In this document: positions 17,410-26,737 of the stretch, one piece after another
How positions within the stretch are numbered: position 1 is the first letter of the stretch
Layout: every line of letters starts with the position of its first letter
Assembly (NCBI RefSeq): GCF_013032455.1
Contig: NZ_WQCF01000002.1
Coordinates: 434,001-498,000 of the forward strand
Direction of reading: 5' to 3'
DNA: 64,000 bases
Origin: Ruegeria atlantica
Lineage (GTDB): Bacteria; Pseudomonadota; Alphaproteobacteria; Rhodobacterales; Rhodobacteraceae
Translations under genes and position numbers: made by a program
Notes under the pieces: generated by a model
What the model was told of the DNA's origin: nothing
The model's database searches: none
The model's input: the letters and a program-made list of their open reading frames with translations, nothing else

Positions 17410-18636
17410 ATGTCCGCGCCCAAGAAAGTTGTTCTGGCCTATTCCGGTGGCCTTGATACCTCGATCATCCTGAAATGGTTGCAGACCGAGTATGGCTGTG
17501 AGGTGGTAACCTTCACCGCCGATCTGGGTCAGGGTGAGGAACTGGAGCCCGCCCGCAAAAAGGCTGAGCTGCTGGGGATCAAACCCGAAAACATCTATAT
17601 CGAGGACATCCGCGAAGAATTCGTTCGCGATTTCGTCTTCCCCATGTTCCGCGCCAATGCCGTTTACGAAGGTCTGTACCTGCTGGGCACGTCGATCGCG
17701 CGTCCGCTGATCTCGAAACGTCTGGTTGAAATTGCCAAGGAAACCGGTGCTGACGCTGTGGCCCACGGTGCGACTGGCAAAGGCAACGATCAGGTCCGTT
17801 TTGAGCTGGCCGCGTATGCACTGAACCCCGACATCAAGGTGATTGCGCCGTGGCGTGAGTGGGACCTGACCAGCCGCACCAAGCTGCTGGAATTTGCCGA
17901 AGCGAACCAGATTCCGATTGCCAAGGACAAGCGCGGAGAAGCTCCGTTCTCGGTCGATGCCAACCTGCTGCACACCTCGTCCGAGGGCAAGGTTCTGGAA
18001 GACCCCGCAGATATGGCGCCCGACTACGTCTATCAGCGCACCGTCCACCCCGAGGACGCGCCGAACGAGCCGGAATTCATCGAGATCGGCTTTGAAAAAG
18101 GCGACGCGGTCAGCATCAATGGCGAGGCGATGAGCCCCGCGACCATCCTGACCAAGCTGAACGAATATGGCGGCAAGCACGGCATTGGCCGTCTTGATCT
18201 GGTCGAAGGTCGCTTTGTCGGCATGAAATCGCGCGGCATCTACGAAACGCCCGGCGGCACCATTCTGCTGGAAGCGCACCGTGGTATCGAATCCATCACA
18301 ATGGACCGTGGCGCGATGCACCTAAAAGACCAGCTGATGCCGCAATATGCCGAGCTGATCTATAACGGCTTCTGGTACTCGCCTGAACGCGAAATGCTGC
18401 AGGCCGCCATCGACAAGTCTCAGGAGCATGTGACCGGTACTGTTCGCGTGAAGCTGTACAAAGGTCTGGCCTCGACCGTGGGCCGCTGGTCGGATCACTC
18501 GCTGTATTCCGAGGCGCATGTGACCTTTGAGGAAGACGCCGGTGCCTACGATCAGACCGACGCGGCAGGCTTCATCCAACTGAACGCCCTGCGCCTGAAG
18601 CTGCTGGCGGCGCGGGACAAGCGCTTGTCCAAGTGA
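17410..18636 (+). CDS. argG: argininosuccinate synthase
   Basis: 408 residues, usual family length. The ATP-binding P-loop is [15 protein letters not shown] near residue 9, and the substrate motifs are [14 protein letters not shown] near residue 118 and the region [42 protein letters not shown]. It joins citrulline and aspartate in the penultimate step of arginine synthesis. SD sequence AAGGGGAAG lies ahead of ATG 17410. The 141-bp gap upstream separates it from the divergent membrane-protein gene. The DUF1810 gene starts inside its stop codon (GTGA), so the two are co-translated. Confidence 0.97.
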   Translation: MSAPKKVVLAYSGGLDTSIILKWLQTEYGCEVVTFTADLGQGEELEPARKKAELLGIKPENIYIEDIREEFVRDFVFPMFRANAVYEGLYLLGTSIARPLISKRLVEIAKETGADAVAHGATGKGNDQVRFELAAYALNPDIKVIAPWREWDLTSRTKLLEFAEANQIPIAKDKRGEAPFSVDANLLHTSSEGKVLEDPADMAPDYVYQRTVHPEDAPNEPEFIEIGFEKGDAVSINGEAMSPATILTKLNEYGGKHGIGRLDLVEGRFVGMKSRGIYETPGGTILLEAHRGIESITMDRGAMHLKDQLMPQYAELIYNGFWYSPEREMLQAAIDKSQEHVTGTVRVKLYKGLASTVGRWSDHSLYSEAHVTFEEDAGAYDQTDAAGFIQLNALRLKLLAARDKRLSK

Positions 18637-19073
18637 TCGACGACGACGATCTCAACGACGAGCTCGATATGTTCATCGAGGCGCAGGACGCGGTCTGGTC
18701 CGACGTCCTGCGCGAATTGGAACACGGGCAGAAAACCAGCCACTGGATGTGGTTCGTGTTTCCGCAACTAGCCGAACTTGGCCGATCTCATATGGCGCAG
18801 CTTTACGGGATCGAGGATCTTGACGAAGCTACGGCCTATCTGGACCACACGGACCTCCGCCAACGCCTGACCAAGGTTGCAGGGCTGATGTTGCAGCACA
18901 AAGGACGCGATGCCAGCGACATTCTGGGTGGGATCGACGCAAAAAAACTACGGTCCTCTATGACGTTGTTTTCATCCGTCCCCGGAGCCCCACCCGAGTT
19001 TCAGGCTGTGCTTGATGCCTTCTATGCAGGGCAACCCTGTGAGCGGACTCTGCAGATCTTGCAGATGTCGTAA
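18633..19073 (+). CDS. DUF1810 family protein
   Basis: 146 residues starting at a GTG that overlaps the argG stop (GTGA). The family signature is clear: [49 protein letters not shown] in the first 60 residues. A helical soluble protein of unknown biochemical function, found in many bacteria. Its coupling to argG suggests only shared expression. Nothing in the sequence shows a catalytic site. A 79-bp gap follows. Confidence 0.85.
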   Translation: MIDDDDLNDELDMFIEAQDAVWSDVLRELEHGQKTSHWMWFVFPQLAELGRSHMAQLYGIEDLDEATAYLDHTDLRQRLTKVAGLMLQHKGRDASDILGGIDAKKLRSSMTLFSSVPGAPPEFQAVLDAFYAGQPCERTLQILQMS

Positions 19074-19152
19074 ACGCAGAGTCCAGTTGGGTCATCCTTG
19101 CACAAGAACGCCCCTTCTCTTTACGCATACGCAAATTGTGAAGGGGACGAGA

Positions 19153-19434
19153 ATGCTTCAGGACATCGCCAATGGGATTCAACAAGGTTTGAATGGCAAA
19201 AGCTTTGAAGGCTCACTCAAATTCGATTGCGGCGAGGATGGCGTTATCGTTTTGGCTGACAATCAGGCCACCACGCAAGATCGCGACACCGATTGCACTA
19301 TTCGGATTTCGCAAGACAATCTGGCCAAATTACTGACCGGCAAGCTGAACCCGATGACCGGCGTGGCGTTAGGCAAACTCAAAATCTCGGGCAATATGGG
19401 CGTGGCAATGAAGTTGGGGCAATTGCTGGGTTAG
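19153..19434 (+). CDS. SCP2 sterol-binding domain protein
   Basis: 93 residues from ATG 19153, preceded by AAGGGG eight bases upstream. The stand-alone SCP2 fold is recognisable by the pattern of the second half: DCTIRISQDNLAKLLTGKLNPMTGVALGKLKISGNMGVAMKLGQLL, which lines a lipid tunnel in family members. It probably binds or carries a hydrophobic ligand such as fatty acyl-CoA in the cytosol; the ligand is unknown. No signal peptide. It lies between the DUF1810 gene and msrA with gaps of 79 and 95 bp. Confidence 0.85.
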   Translation: MLQDIANGIQQGLNGKSFEGSLKFDCGEDGVIVLADNQATTQDRDTDCTIRISQDNLAKLLTGKLNPMTGVALGKLKISGNMGVAMKLGQLLG

Positions 19435-19529
19435 GCGATAAAATCGTCTCACCACCCCGTGACAAACCATGTCGGCAGATTGCGCCAGTACATAAGTCAG
19501 GGCAACCTGATCCTGAAAGGAGACCTGCC

Positions 19530-20201
19530 ATGACCCGCATCGCCTATCTCGACTTTCTCAAACCAACCCTTCTTTTTTCGCTAATGGCGCTGACGACACT
19601 GTTGCGGGCCGCTCCGGCACCTGCGGCCGAGACCGAAACCTTGACGGTTGCCGGGGGTTGTTTCTGGTGCGTCGAATCCGATTTCGAATCCGTTCCGGGC
19701 GTGATCGGTGCCGTTTCGGGTTTTACCGGTGGTACATCCGCCAACCCGAGTTACAGTCAGGTCACCAAAGGCGGCACTGGCCACTATGAAGCGGTTCAGA
19801 TCACATTTGACCCGTCCCGCGTTTCCCGTGAAACCCTGCTGAACATGTTCTTCCGATCAGTCGATCCTACCGACGCAGGTGGTCAGTTCTGTGACCGGGG
19901 GGATAGCTACCGAACAGCTATTTTCGTCTCTAACACAGGAGAAAAGGCGCTTGCTGAACAAGCCAAATCCAATGCTCAAAATGCGCTGGGTCAGAAAATT
20001 GTGACCCCAATCCTGCAAGAAGGCGCGTTTTATCCAGCTGAGGCCTACCATCAGGACTATTACAAAGGCACCAAACTGGTTTTCACCCGCTTTGGCCCAA
20101 AACGGCAGGCCAGCGCGTACAAAGCCTATCGCAAGGCCTGCGGTCGCGACGCCCGGGTCAAGCAATTGTGGGGAAGTGAAGCTCCCTTTGCCGGGTCTTA
20201 A
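19530..20201 (+). CDS. msrA: peptide-methionine (S)-S-oxide reductase, exported
   Basis: 223 residues from ATG 19530, which has AAAGGAG at ideal distance. The N-terminal ~35 residues are a signal peptide (FLKPTLLFSLMALTTLLRAAPAPAAETE), so this MsrA should act in the periplasm, unlike the usual cytosolic enzyme. The active-site motif GGCFWC lies near residue 44, followed by GFTGG, the partner motifs HYEAVQITFDP and FFRSVDPTDAGGQFCDRG, and a YHQDYY near residue 173. It reduces methionine-S-sulfoxide in exported proteins. Convergent with rbsK; the stop codons share TTAA at 20198-20201. Confidence 0.92.
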   Translation: MTRIAYLDFLKPTLLFSLMALTTLLRAAPAPAAETETLTVAGGCFWCVESDFESVPGVIGAVSGFTGGTSANPSYSQVTKGGTGHYEAVQITFDPSRVSRETLLNMFFRSVDPTDAGGQFCDRGDSYRTAIFVSNTGEKALAEQAKSNAQNALGQKIVTPILQEGAFYPAEAYHQDYYKGTKLVFTRFGPKRQASAYKAYRKACGRDARVKQLWGSEAPFAGS

Positions 20202-21067
20202 CCCAACTGCGCCTCGCGCACCTCTTTAAGATCTGGAATAACATCCGCCGTCCCGTGCCGCGTGACCATCAGGGCCGCGGCACGATTTGCCTGGGTGATC
20301 GCCTGCGCCATTGGCATGCCTCGGTCCATCCCAGCCAGAACATATCCGGTAAAGGTATCCCCCGCGCCGGTGGTATCTACAGCCTGCACCTTGTGCGCCG
20401 GAAAGTCAGAATCCGCGCCATTGTGGAAATACCGCGCACCTTGTGACCCCAACGTGACGATCACGTGCTGCACGGTCAGGTCAGACACCGTCTGACCAGT
20501 TGCCTGTTGCAACTGTTCTGCTTCGATTTCGTTCAGGATCAGGAAATCCAGGTAAGGCAGCACAGCCTGCACCGCATCAGCTTGAAATGGTGCAGCGGCA
20601 TAACAGACGGTCAGGCCAAGTTCACGCCCCATCTTTGCAGCTTCGACCTGCAAGTTGGTTTCGTTCTGCATCACCAGAAGATCGCCCGGTTCGGCGGATG
20701 ACAGGGCCTGCCCCAGCTGATCCTGCGAGATCGCATGGTTCGCGCCCTGAAACAGGATGATGTTATTCTCACCCTCAGCGTCGACTGCAATGATGGCGTG
20801 GCCTGTGGGAACCTCGGCCACAGCAATATGACGCGTATCCACACCATATTCGGTCAGACGATCCCGCGCCCAGCGCCCATCAGGCCCCACAGCACCGATA
20901 TGTGCCGTCCGCGCGCCCGCCCGCGCCGAAGCCACCGACATATTGGCCCCCTTACCGCCCAGAAACTGATCCAGACGGTTGGCCGAAAGCGTCTCTCCCG
21001 GCCCGGGCAGGTGCGGTACATCATAGATCATGTCCGCATTGATCGAGCCGAGATTCCAGATCGTCAT
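20198..21067 (-). CDS. rbsK: ribokinase (PfkB family)
   Basis: 289 residues. PfkB signatures are both present: GGKGANMSVASARAGA near residue 37 and the catalytic loop DTTGAGDTFTGYVLAG near residue 232 (Asp base). The start GSINADMIYDVPHLPGPGETL and the length fit ribokinase, which phosphorylates D-ribose to ribose-5-phosphate, though other sugars or nucleosides are possible. It starts 3 bp after the maeB stop and is surely co-transcribed with it; a functional link to malic enzyme is not obvious. No ribose transporter is nearby. Confidence 0.85.
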   Translation of the reverse strand: MTIWNLGSINADMIYDVPHLPGPGETLSANRLDQFLGGKGANMSVASARAGARTAHIGAVGPDGRWARDRLTEYGVDTRHIAVAEVPTGHAIIAVDAEGENNIILFQGANHAISQDQLGQALSSAEPGDLLVMQNETNLQVEAAKMGRELGLTVCYAAAPFQADAVQAVLPYLDFLILNEIEAEQLQQATGQTVSDLTVQHVIVTLGSQGARYFHNGADSDFPAHKVQAVDTTGAGDTFTGYVLAGMDRGMPMAQAITQANRAAALMVTRHGTADVIPDLKEVREAQLG

Positions 21068-21070
21068 GGC

Positions 21071-23326
21071 TTACCCGATATCGCAGGAGGCCAGAATGGC
21101 CATGTTCAGGATGTCATTTGCCGTCGACACGGTCGAACAGATCTGAATGGGTTTATCGACGCCCGAAAGGATCGGGCCGATAACGGTAGCACCGCCCATT
21201 TCCTGCATCAGCTTGGTCGAGATCGACGCCGAATGGCGTGCTGGCACGATCAGGATATTTGCAGGACCAGTCAGACGCTGGAACGGATAGCCTGCCTGCT
21301 GATCTACGTTCAGGGCCACATCCACGGTCATTTCGCCCTCATACTCAAAGTTCACACCGCGCTGGTCCAGAACCGCAGGCGCGCGGTGCATCTTCTCCGC
21401 CCGTTCCGACACCGGATAACCGAAGGTCGAGAAACTGACGAAAGCTACGCGTGGCTCAAGCCCCATGTGACGCGCAACGGCGGCCGAACGCTCGGCGATA
21501 TTGGCCAGATCGTTCTCATCCGGCCATTCATGCACCAACGTATCGCCAATCAGCACAATCCGACCTTTGTGCAACAAAGCTGTCACACCCGCCGCCCCGT
21601 GCGAGGCATCGGCATCAAATACGTGATTGATGCGGTCCAGAACATGCGCCGATTTGCGCGTGGCCCCGGTGACTAGACCGTCGCCATGCCCATGCGCCAG
21701 CATCAGAGACGAGAATACATGCCGATCACGAGCCGCGAGGCGGTGAATGTCCTTGCTGTCAAAACCCTTACGCTGCAGTCGCTGGTACAGGAAATCCGAA
21801 TAAGTCTCGAGATGCGTGGTATTGGCGGCATTCACCACCTCCAGTTCGCGCACCGCATCGCCCAGACCGGCCTCTTCCAGCTTTTGCTTTACGTCATCGG
21901 GCCGACCTACAACCAACGCTTTGCCAAAACCCGAGCGTTGATACATCACCGCCGCACGCAACACACGGGGATCGTCACCCTCGGCAAAGATCATCCGGCT
22001 TTGCGCCTGGCGCGCACGAGCATTCAGACCGCGCAGGATGGAGGCAGTCGGGTCCATGCGGGATTTGAGGCTCAGCTCATAGGCTTCCATGTCGATGATC
22101 GGACGCCGCGCTGCTCCGGTATCCATACCTGCCTTTGCCACGGCGGGCGGGATGCGGTGAATCAAGCGCGGGTCAAACGGTGTAGGAATGATGTAGTCAC
22201 GACCAAAAGTCAGCGATTTGCCGTAGGCCATGGCGACCTCATCCGGCACGTCCTCACGCGCCAGACGGGCCAGCGCGTGGGCGCAGGCAATCTTCATTTC
22301 GTCATTGATGGCGCGGGCGTGAATATCCAGCGCGCCGCGGAACAGGTATGGGAAGCCCAGAACGTTGTTCACCTGGTTGGGATAGTCGCTGCGCCCGGTG
22401 GCGACGATAGCATCCACGCGGACCTCATGTGCCTCTTCCGGCGTAATTTCAGGATCTGGGTTTGCCATCGCAAAGATCACCGGATTATCGGCCATGCTGG
22501 CAACCATATCCTGCGTCACGGCCCCTTTGACCGATACACCCAAGAATACGTCCGCGCCTTTCATGGCGTCTTCCAGCGTGCGCAGGTCGGTAGTGATGGC
22601 GTGGGCCGATTTCCACTGGTTCATCCCCTCGGTGCGGCCCTGATAGATCACGCCCTTGGTGTCACAGACGATACAATTTTCGTGCTTGGCCCCCATCGAC
22701 TTAAGCAGCTCGATACAGGCAATACCCGCAGCGCCCGCGCCGTTCAGAACGATCTTCACATCCTCGATCTTCTTGCCAGAGATATGCAGCGCGTTCAGCA
22801 GACCCGCCGCACAGATCACCGCTGTCCCGTGCTGGTCGTCGTGGAAGACAGGGATATCCATCTCTTCCTTCAGGCGCTGTTCGATGATGAAACACTCGGG
22901 CGCCTTGATGTCTTCGAGATTGATGCCGCCAAAAGTCGGCCCCATCAGCCGCACGGCGCGGCAGAATTCATCCGGGTCTTCAGTATCCAATTCGATGTCA
23001 ATCGAGTTCACATCGGCGAACCGTTTGAAAAGGACAGATTTCCCCTCCATCACCGGTTTCGACCCCAACGCGCCGAGGTTTCCAAGACCCAGAACAGCCG
23101 TCCCGTTTGAGATCACAGCGACCAGATTACCCTTGTTGGTATAGTCATACGCGGTTTCGGGTGCTTCGGCGATTGCTTCACATGGAACAGCCACACCGGG
23201 GCTGTAAGCCAGCGACAGATCGCGCTGTGTGGTCATGGGAACGGTGGCCTGCACCTCCCACTTGCCGGGGGTCGGGTCGAGGTGAAAGGCCAGCGCCTCT
23301 TCTTTGGTGATCTTCGCTTTAGGCAT
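21071..23326 (-). CDS. maeB: NADP-dependent malic enzyme with phosphotransacetylase-like domain
   Basis: 751 residues from ATG 23326 (MPKAKITKEEALAFH); an upstream extension of the frame is not family-like. The malic-enzyme half spans about residues 1-430: YTNKGNLVAVISNGTAVLGLGNLG, the metal-binding VFHDDQHGTA and the dinucleotide fold IVLNGAGAAGIACIELL. The C-terminal half (residues ~440-751) is the PTA-like domain (MIFAEGDDPRVLRAA, GATRKSAHVLDRI, ARHSASISTKLMQEMGGATVIGPILSG), which regulates rather than acetylates in known MaeB. It makes pyruvate and NADPH from malate. First gene of maeB-rbsK. Divergent from mutS with a 145-bp shared upstream region. Confidence 0.95.
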   Translation of the reverse strand: MPKAKITKEEALAFHLDPTPGKWEVQATVPMTTQRDLSLAYSPGVAVPCEAIAEAPETAYDYTNKGNLVAVISNGTAVLGLGNLGALGSKPVMEGKSVLFKRFADVNSIDIELDTEDPDEFCRAVRLMGPTFGGINLEDIKAPECFIIEQRLKEEMDIPVFHDDQHGTAVICAAGLLNALHISGKKIEDVKIVLNGAGAAGIACIELLKSMGAKHENCIVCDTKGVIYQGRTEGMNQWKSAHAITTDLRTLEDAMKGADVFLGVSVKGAVTQDMVASMADNPVIFAMANPDPEITPEEAHEVRVDAIVATGRSDYPNQVNNVLGFPYLFRGALDIHARAINDEMKIACAHALARLAREDVPDEVAMAYGKSLTFGRDYIIPTPFDPRLIHRIPPAVAKAGMDTGAARRPIIDMEAYELSLKSRMDPTASILRGLNARARQAQSRMIFAEGDDPRVLRAAVMYQRSGFGKALVVGRPDDVKQKLEEAGLGDAVRELEVVNAANTTHLETYSDFLYQRLQRKGFDSKDIHRLAARDRHVFSSLMLAHGHGDGLVTGATRKSAHVLDRINHVFDADASHGAAGVTALLHKGRIVLIGDTLVHEWPDENDLANIAERSAAVARHMGLEPRVAFVSFSTFGYPVSERAEKMHRAPAVLDQRGVNFEYEGEMTVDVALNVDQQAGYPFQRLTGPANILIVPARHSASISTKLMQEMGGATVIGPILSGVDKPIQICSTVSTANDILNMAILASCDIG

Positions 23327-23471
23327 CGGATATGTCGTTTCTTTACATCTGTTGGGCTGTCGCCTCATAGCGCAGGTGAACGCGCGCCTCAACGAGAATG
23401 AGTTTTCGGCTTTTACAGAAGATGCGGGATTTGTAAGGTCGCGTCCGGAACACGCCAGAAGGGGGCCACCT

Positions 23472-26105
23472 TTGTCCACAGTCACGCCGATGATGGCGCA
23501 ATATCTCGAAATCAAAGAGGCGCATGCCGACGCCCTGCTGTTTTACCGCATGGGTGACTTTTACGAGATGTTCTTCCAAGACGCCGTCAACGCCGCCGAG
23601 GCACTGGACATCGCCCTGACCAAACGTGGCAAGCATAACGGCACCGATATTCCCATGTGCGGCGTCCCGGTTCATGCGGCTGAAGGTTACCTGCTGACTT
23701 TAATCCGCAAAGGCTTTCGCGTGGCCGTCTGCGAACAGATGGAAAGCCCGGCTGAGGCGAAGAAAAGAGGCTCTAAATCGGTGGTAAAGCGCGATGTCGT
23801 GCGTCTGGTGACACCCGGCACGCTGACCGAAGACGCGCTGCTTGAAGCCCGCCGCCACAACTTTCTCGCAGCCTATGCCGAGGTACGGGATGAGGCCGCG
23901 CTGGCCTGGGCCGATATTTCAACCGGCGCCTTTCACGTGATGCCGTTGACCTCCGTGAGGCTCAGCCCCGAGTTGGCACGCTTGGCCCCCTCCGAACTGA
24001 TCGTGGCTGACGGGTCGGAGCAGCCATTGTACGAAACGGTCCGCGATCTAGGGATTTCGCTGACCCCCATCGGGCGCGCCAGTTTCGACAGCACTGCGGC
24101 AGAGAAGCGCATTTGCGGTTTGTTTCACGTGGGTGCACTGGATGCTTTCGGGAGCTTTGGTCGCGCAGAAGTTTCGGCCATGGGCGCGTTGATCGACTAT
24201 CTAGAGATCACACAGAAGGGCAAACTTCCGCTCCTGCAAACGCCGCTAAAAGAATCCGAGGACCGCGTGGTCCAGATCGACGCCGCCACGCGCCGCAATC
24301 TGGAACTGACCCGGTCCTTGTCCGGTGGTCGCGCCGGATCGCTGTTGTCCGTAATCGACCGCACCGTGACCCCTGGCGGCGCGCGGCTGCTGGAACAACG
24401 CCTCTCCAGCCCCTCGCGCAATCTGGATGTGGTCCATGCACGGCTCGACGCCGTGTCATTCGCAGCTGAGGAAAGCCTGATCGCATCAGACTTGCGCGAA
24501 GCGCTGCGCAAAACCCCTGATCTCGACCGTGCGTTGTCCCGCTTGTCGCTGGAACGTGGCGGCCCGCGCGATCTGGCCGCTATCCGCAACGGGCTGACGC
24601 AAGCTGCGTCAATCGCCGAAATCTGTGCAGAGCAAGACCTGCCGGTCCTTCTGGCGACCGCGGTGCAAAACCTTGTCGGCTTTGACGACCTGCTTGCCCT
24701 GCTAGACGAAGCCTTGGTGGCTGAGCCCCCGCTGTTGGCCCGCGACGGCGGCTTCATTGCGCCCGGCTTCGATTCCGAACTGGACGAAGCCCGCACCTTG
24801 CGCGACGAAGGCCGCTCAGTTATTGCCGGGTTCCAACAAAAATACGCGGAACACACCGGCATCACCTCGTTGAAGATCAAGCACAACAACGTGCTCGGCT
24901 ATTTTATTGAAACCACGGCCACGCATGCCGAGAAAATGTTGAACCCGCCGTTCAGTGAAACCTATATCCACCGCCAAACCACAGCCAACCAGGTACGGTT
25001 TACAACCGTAGAACTGTCCGAGATTGAAACCCGCATCCTGAACGCAGGCAATCTGGCGCTTGATGTCGAAAAGCGGCTCTATCAAAGGCTATCTGAAGAG
25101 ATTCTGACCCTCGCCGCGCGCCTGAACCAGGCCGCCCGAGGGCTGGCTGAACTCGACCTGACCACGGCCCTGGCCGATCTCGCGCGTGGAGAAAACTGGT
25201 GCCGCCCGCAAGTCGACACCTCCCGTGCCTTTGATGTGCAAGGCGGCCGCCACCCGGTTGTCGAGCACGCCCTGCGCCAACAAAGCGGCGATGCCTTCAT
25301 CGCCAATGATTGCGGCCTCAGCGCAGAAAACGGAGCTGCCATCTGGCTGCTGACTGGTCCCAACATGGCTGGTAAATCGACCTTCCTGCGCCAGAACGCG
25401 TTGATCGCCCTGCTGGCCCAAATGGGCAGCTATGTCCCCGCCGAACAGGCGCATATTGGCATGGTCAGCCAACTGTTCAGCCGTGTCGGAGCCTCCGACG
25501 ATCTGGCGAGGGGTCGTTCGACCTTCATGGTCGAGATGGTCGAAACCGCCGCCATCCTGAACCAGGCCGACGACCGCGCGCTGGTCATCCTCGACGAGAT
25601 TGGCCGTGGCACCGCCACCTATGACGGTCTGTCGATCGCCTGGGCTACGCTGGAACATCTGCATGCCACCAACCAGTGCCGCGCCTTATTCGCCACCCAC
25701 TACCATGAACTGACCGCTGTGGCCGGAAAGCTGGAAGGTGTCGACAACGCCACCGTCGCCGTCAAGGAGTGGGAGGGTGAGGTGATCTTCCTGCATGAGG
25801 TCCATAAGGGCGCTGCCGACAGGTCTTACGGCGTGCAAGTCGCCCAACTTGCGGGCCTGCCCACATCAGTTGTCGACCGCGCCCGCGTGGTGCTAGAGCA
25901 GTTGGAAAAGACAGAACGTGAAGGTGGTAAGCAAAAGGCATTGATCGATGATCTGCCGCTGTTCTCTGCTGCTGCTCCGCCTCCCCCCCCAGCACCCAAA
26001 GCGTCACCAGTTACGGATATGTTGAATGATGTACTGCCCGACGAACTCACTCCGCGCGAGGCCCTGGACCTGATCTACAAATTGAAAGAGGCGGCCAATT
26101 CCTGA
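23472..26105 (+). CDS. mutS: DNA mismatch repair protein MutS
   Basis: 877 residues if it starts at TTG 23472 (giving STVTPMMAQYLEIK, the usual N-terminus in relatives), preceded by GGGGG; ATG 23490 is the fallback. The mismatch-reading wedge Phe-x-Glu is in YRMGDFYEMFF near residue 31. The clamp and lever core follows, then the ATPase near residues 635-790: Walker A TGPNMAGKSTFLRQ, Walker B ALVILDEIGRGTATYDG, and ATHYHEL. A proline-rich linker (APPPPPAPK) precedes the C-terminal dimerisation helix. It recognises base mismatches and recruits MutL, which is not in this window. Divergent from maeB, convergent with grpE across a hairpin. Confidence 0.96.
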   Translation: MSTVTPMMAQYLEIKEAHADALLFYRMGDFYEMFFQDAVNAAEALDIALTKRGKHNGTDIPMCGVPVHAAEGYLLTLIRKGFRVAVCEQMESPAEAKKRGSKSVVKRDVVRLVTPGTLTEDALLEARRHNFLAAYAEVRDEAALAWADISTGAFHVMPLTSVRLSPELARLAPSELIVADGSEQPLYETVRDLGISLTPIGRASFDSTAAEKRICGLFHVGALDAFGSFGRAEVSAMGALIDYLEITQKGKLPLLQTPLKESEDRVVQIDAATRRNLELTRSLSGGRAGSLLSVIDRTVTPGGARLLEQRLSSPSRNLDVVHARLDAVSFAAEESLIASDLREALRKTPDLDRALSRLSLERGGPRDLAAIRNGLTQAASIAEICAEQDLPVLLATAVQNLVGFDDLLALLDEALVAEPPLLARDGGFIAPGFDSELDEARTLRDEGRSVIAGFQQKYAEHTGITSLKIKHNNVLGYFIETTATHAEKMLNPPFSETYIHRQTTANQVRFTTVELSEIETRILNAGNLALDVEKRLYQRLSEEILTLAARLNQAARGLAELDLTTALADLARGENWCRPQVDTSRAFDVQGGRHPVVEHALRQQSGDAFIANDCGLSAENGAAIWLLTGPNMAGKSTFLRQNALIALLAQMGSYVPAEQAHIGMVSQLFSRVGASDDLARGRSTFMVEMVETAAILNQADDRALVILDEIGRGTATYDGLSIAWATLEHLHATNQCRALFATHYHELTAVAGKLEGVDNATVAVKEWEGEVIFLHEVHKGAADRSYGVQVAQLAGLPTSVVDRARVVLEQLEKTEREGGKQKALIDDLPLFSAAAPPPPPAPKASPVTDMLNDVLPDELTPREALDLIYKLKEAANS

Positions 26106-26123
26106 CCGCCTCTTCATCTTTTC
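26087..26123. terminator. hairpin terminator between convergent mutS and grpE
   Basis: AGAGGCGG at 26087-26094 pairs perfectly with CCGCCTCT at 26106-26113, with an 11-nt loop containing the mutS stop codon. TTCATCTTTTC follows on the plus strand and the sequence before the stem is A-rich (GAAAG), so it can act in both directions for mutS and for the hrcA-grpE unit. Confidence 0.65.
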
Positions 26124-26163
26124 AAAAATACTCTCGCCGAAGGCTTGGCTTCTTTTAAGCCAA

Positions 26164-26727
26164 TCAGTTAGCAGGCATTGACGACACACCAACCTGCGCC
26201 GGACGCAGCAAACGGTCATGTAGCATGAACCCTTCAGCCGAGACCTGAATGATGTCACCGGCACGAGTGCCCGGTACAGGCGCTTCGAACATCGCTTCAT
26301 GAATGTTCGGATCAAACCGATCACCAACCTCGGGGGTGATTACCTGAATCCCGTGCTTCTGGAACACGTCCTTCAGCGCGCGCATGGTCAGTTCAACACC
26401 TTCCAGCAGACCGGCGGCAACTTCTTTCTGCTCATCGGTCGCGGCCTCAAGCGCGCGTTTCATGTTGTCATAAACCGGCAGCATGTCGCGGGCGAGTTTC
26501 GACCCACCGTATTGTTCCGCGTCACGACGCGCCTTGTCACCGCGTTTGCGCGCGTTTTCTGCATCCGCCAACGCGCGCATGAATTTGTCCTTGAAGTCGT
26601 CCCTCTCAGCACGCAGCGCGTCTATTTCCAACGCTTCTTCGCTGATCTCAGCAAATTCTTCGGCCAACTCTTCCGCTTCAGCGGTTGCGATATCATCCAG
26701 AAAATCTTCGTTCTTGGGCTCTGCCAT
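26164..26727 (-). CDS. grpE: nucleotide exchange factor GrpE
   Basis: 187 residues with GAGGG ahead of the ATG. A long acidic N-terminal coiled coil (residues ~10-80: AEAEELAEEFAEISEEALEID) leads into the conserved head: FMRALADAENARKRGDKA, LLPVYDNMKRAL-type sequence and VEGVELTMRALKDVFQKHGI, then DRFDPNIHEAMFEAPVPGTRAGDIIQVSAEGFMLHDRLLRPAQVGVS. It exchanges ADP for ATP on DnaK. It follows hrcA by 10 bp in the same operon; dnaK is not in the window. Confidence 0.96.
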   Translation of the reverse strand: MAEPKNEDFLDDIATAEAEELAEEFAEISEEALEIDALRAERDDFKDKFMRALADAENARKRGDKARRDAEQYGGSKLARDMLPVYDNMKRALEAATDEQKEVAAGLLEGVELTMRALKDVFQKHGIQVITPEVGDRFDPNIHEAMFEAPVPGTRAGDIIQVSAEGFMLHDRLLRPAQVGVSSMPAN

Positions 26728-26737
26728 CTCTTACCCT

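Noticed and set aside
17389-18321. Long open frame antisense to argG
   Set aside because: Mirror of the argG codons; no family signal and no own start region.
21686-23110. Long open frame (474 codons) antisense to maeB
   Set aside because: Shadow of a GC-rich gene in the opposite strand; the protein is rich in H, R and Q without any family pattern, while maeB itself is unmistakable.
24121-24136. Half parS (TGTTTCACGTG) in mutS
   Set aside because: The right arm reads GGTGC instead of AAACA. A single half site in coding sequence is expected by chance and gives no palindrome.
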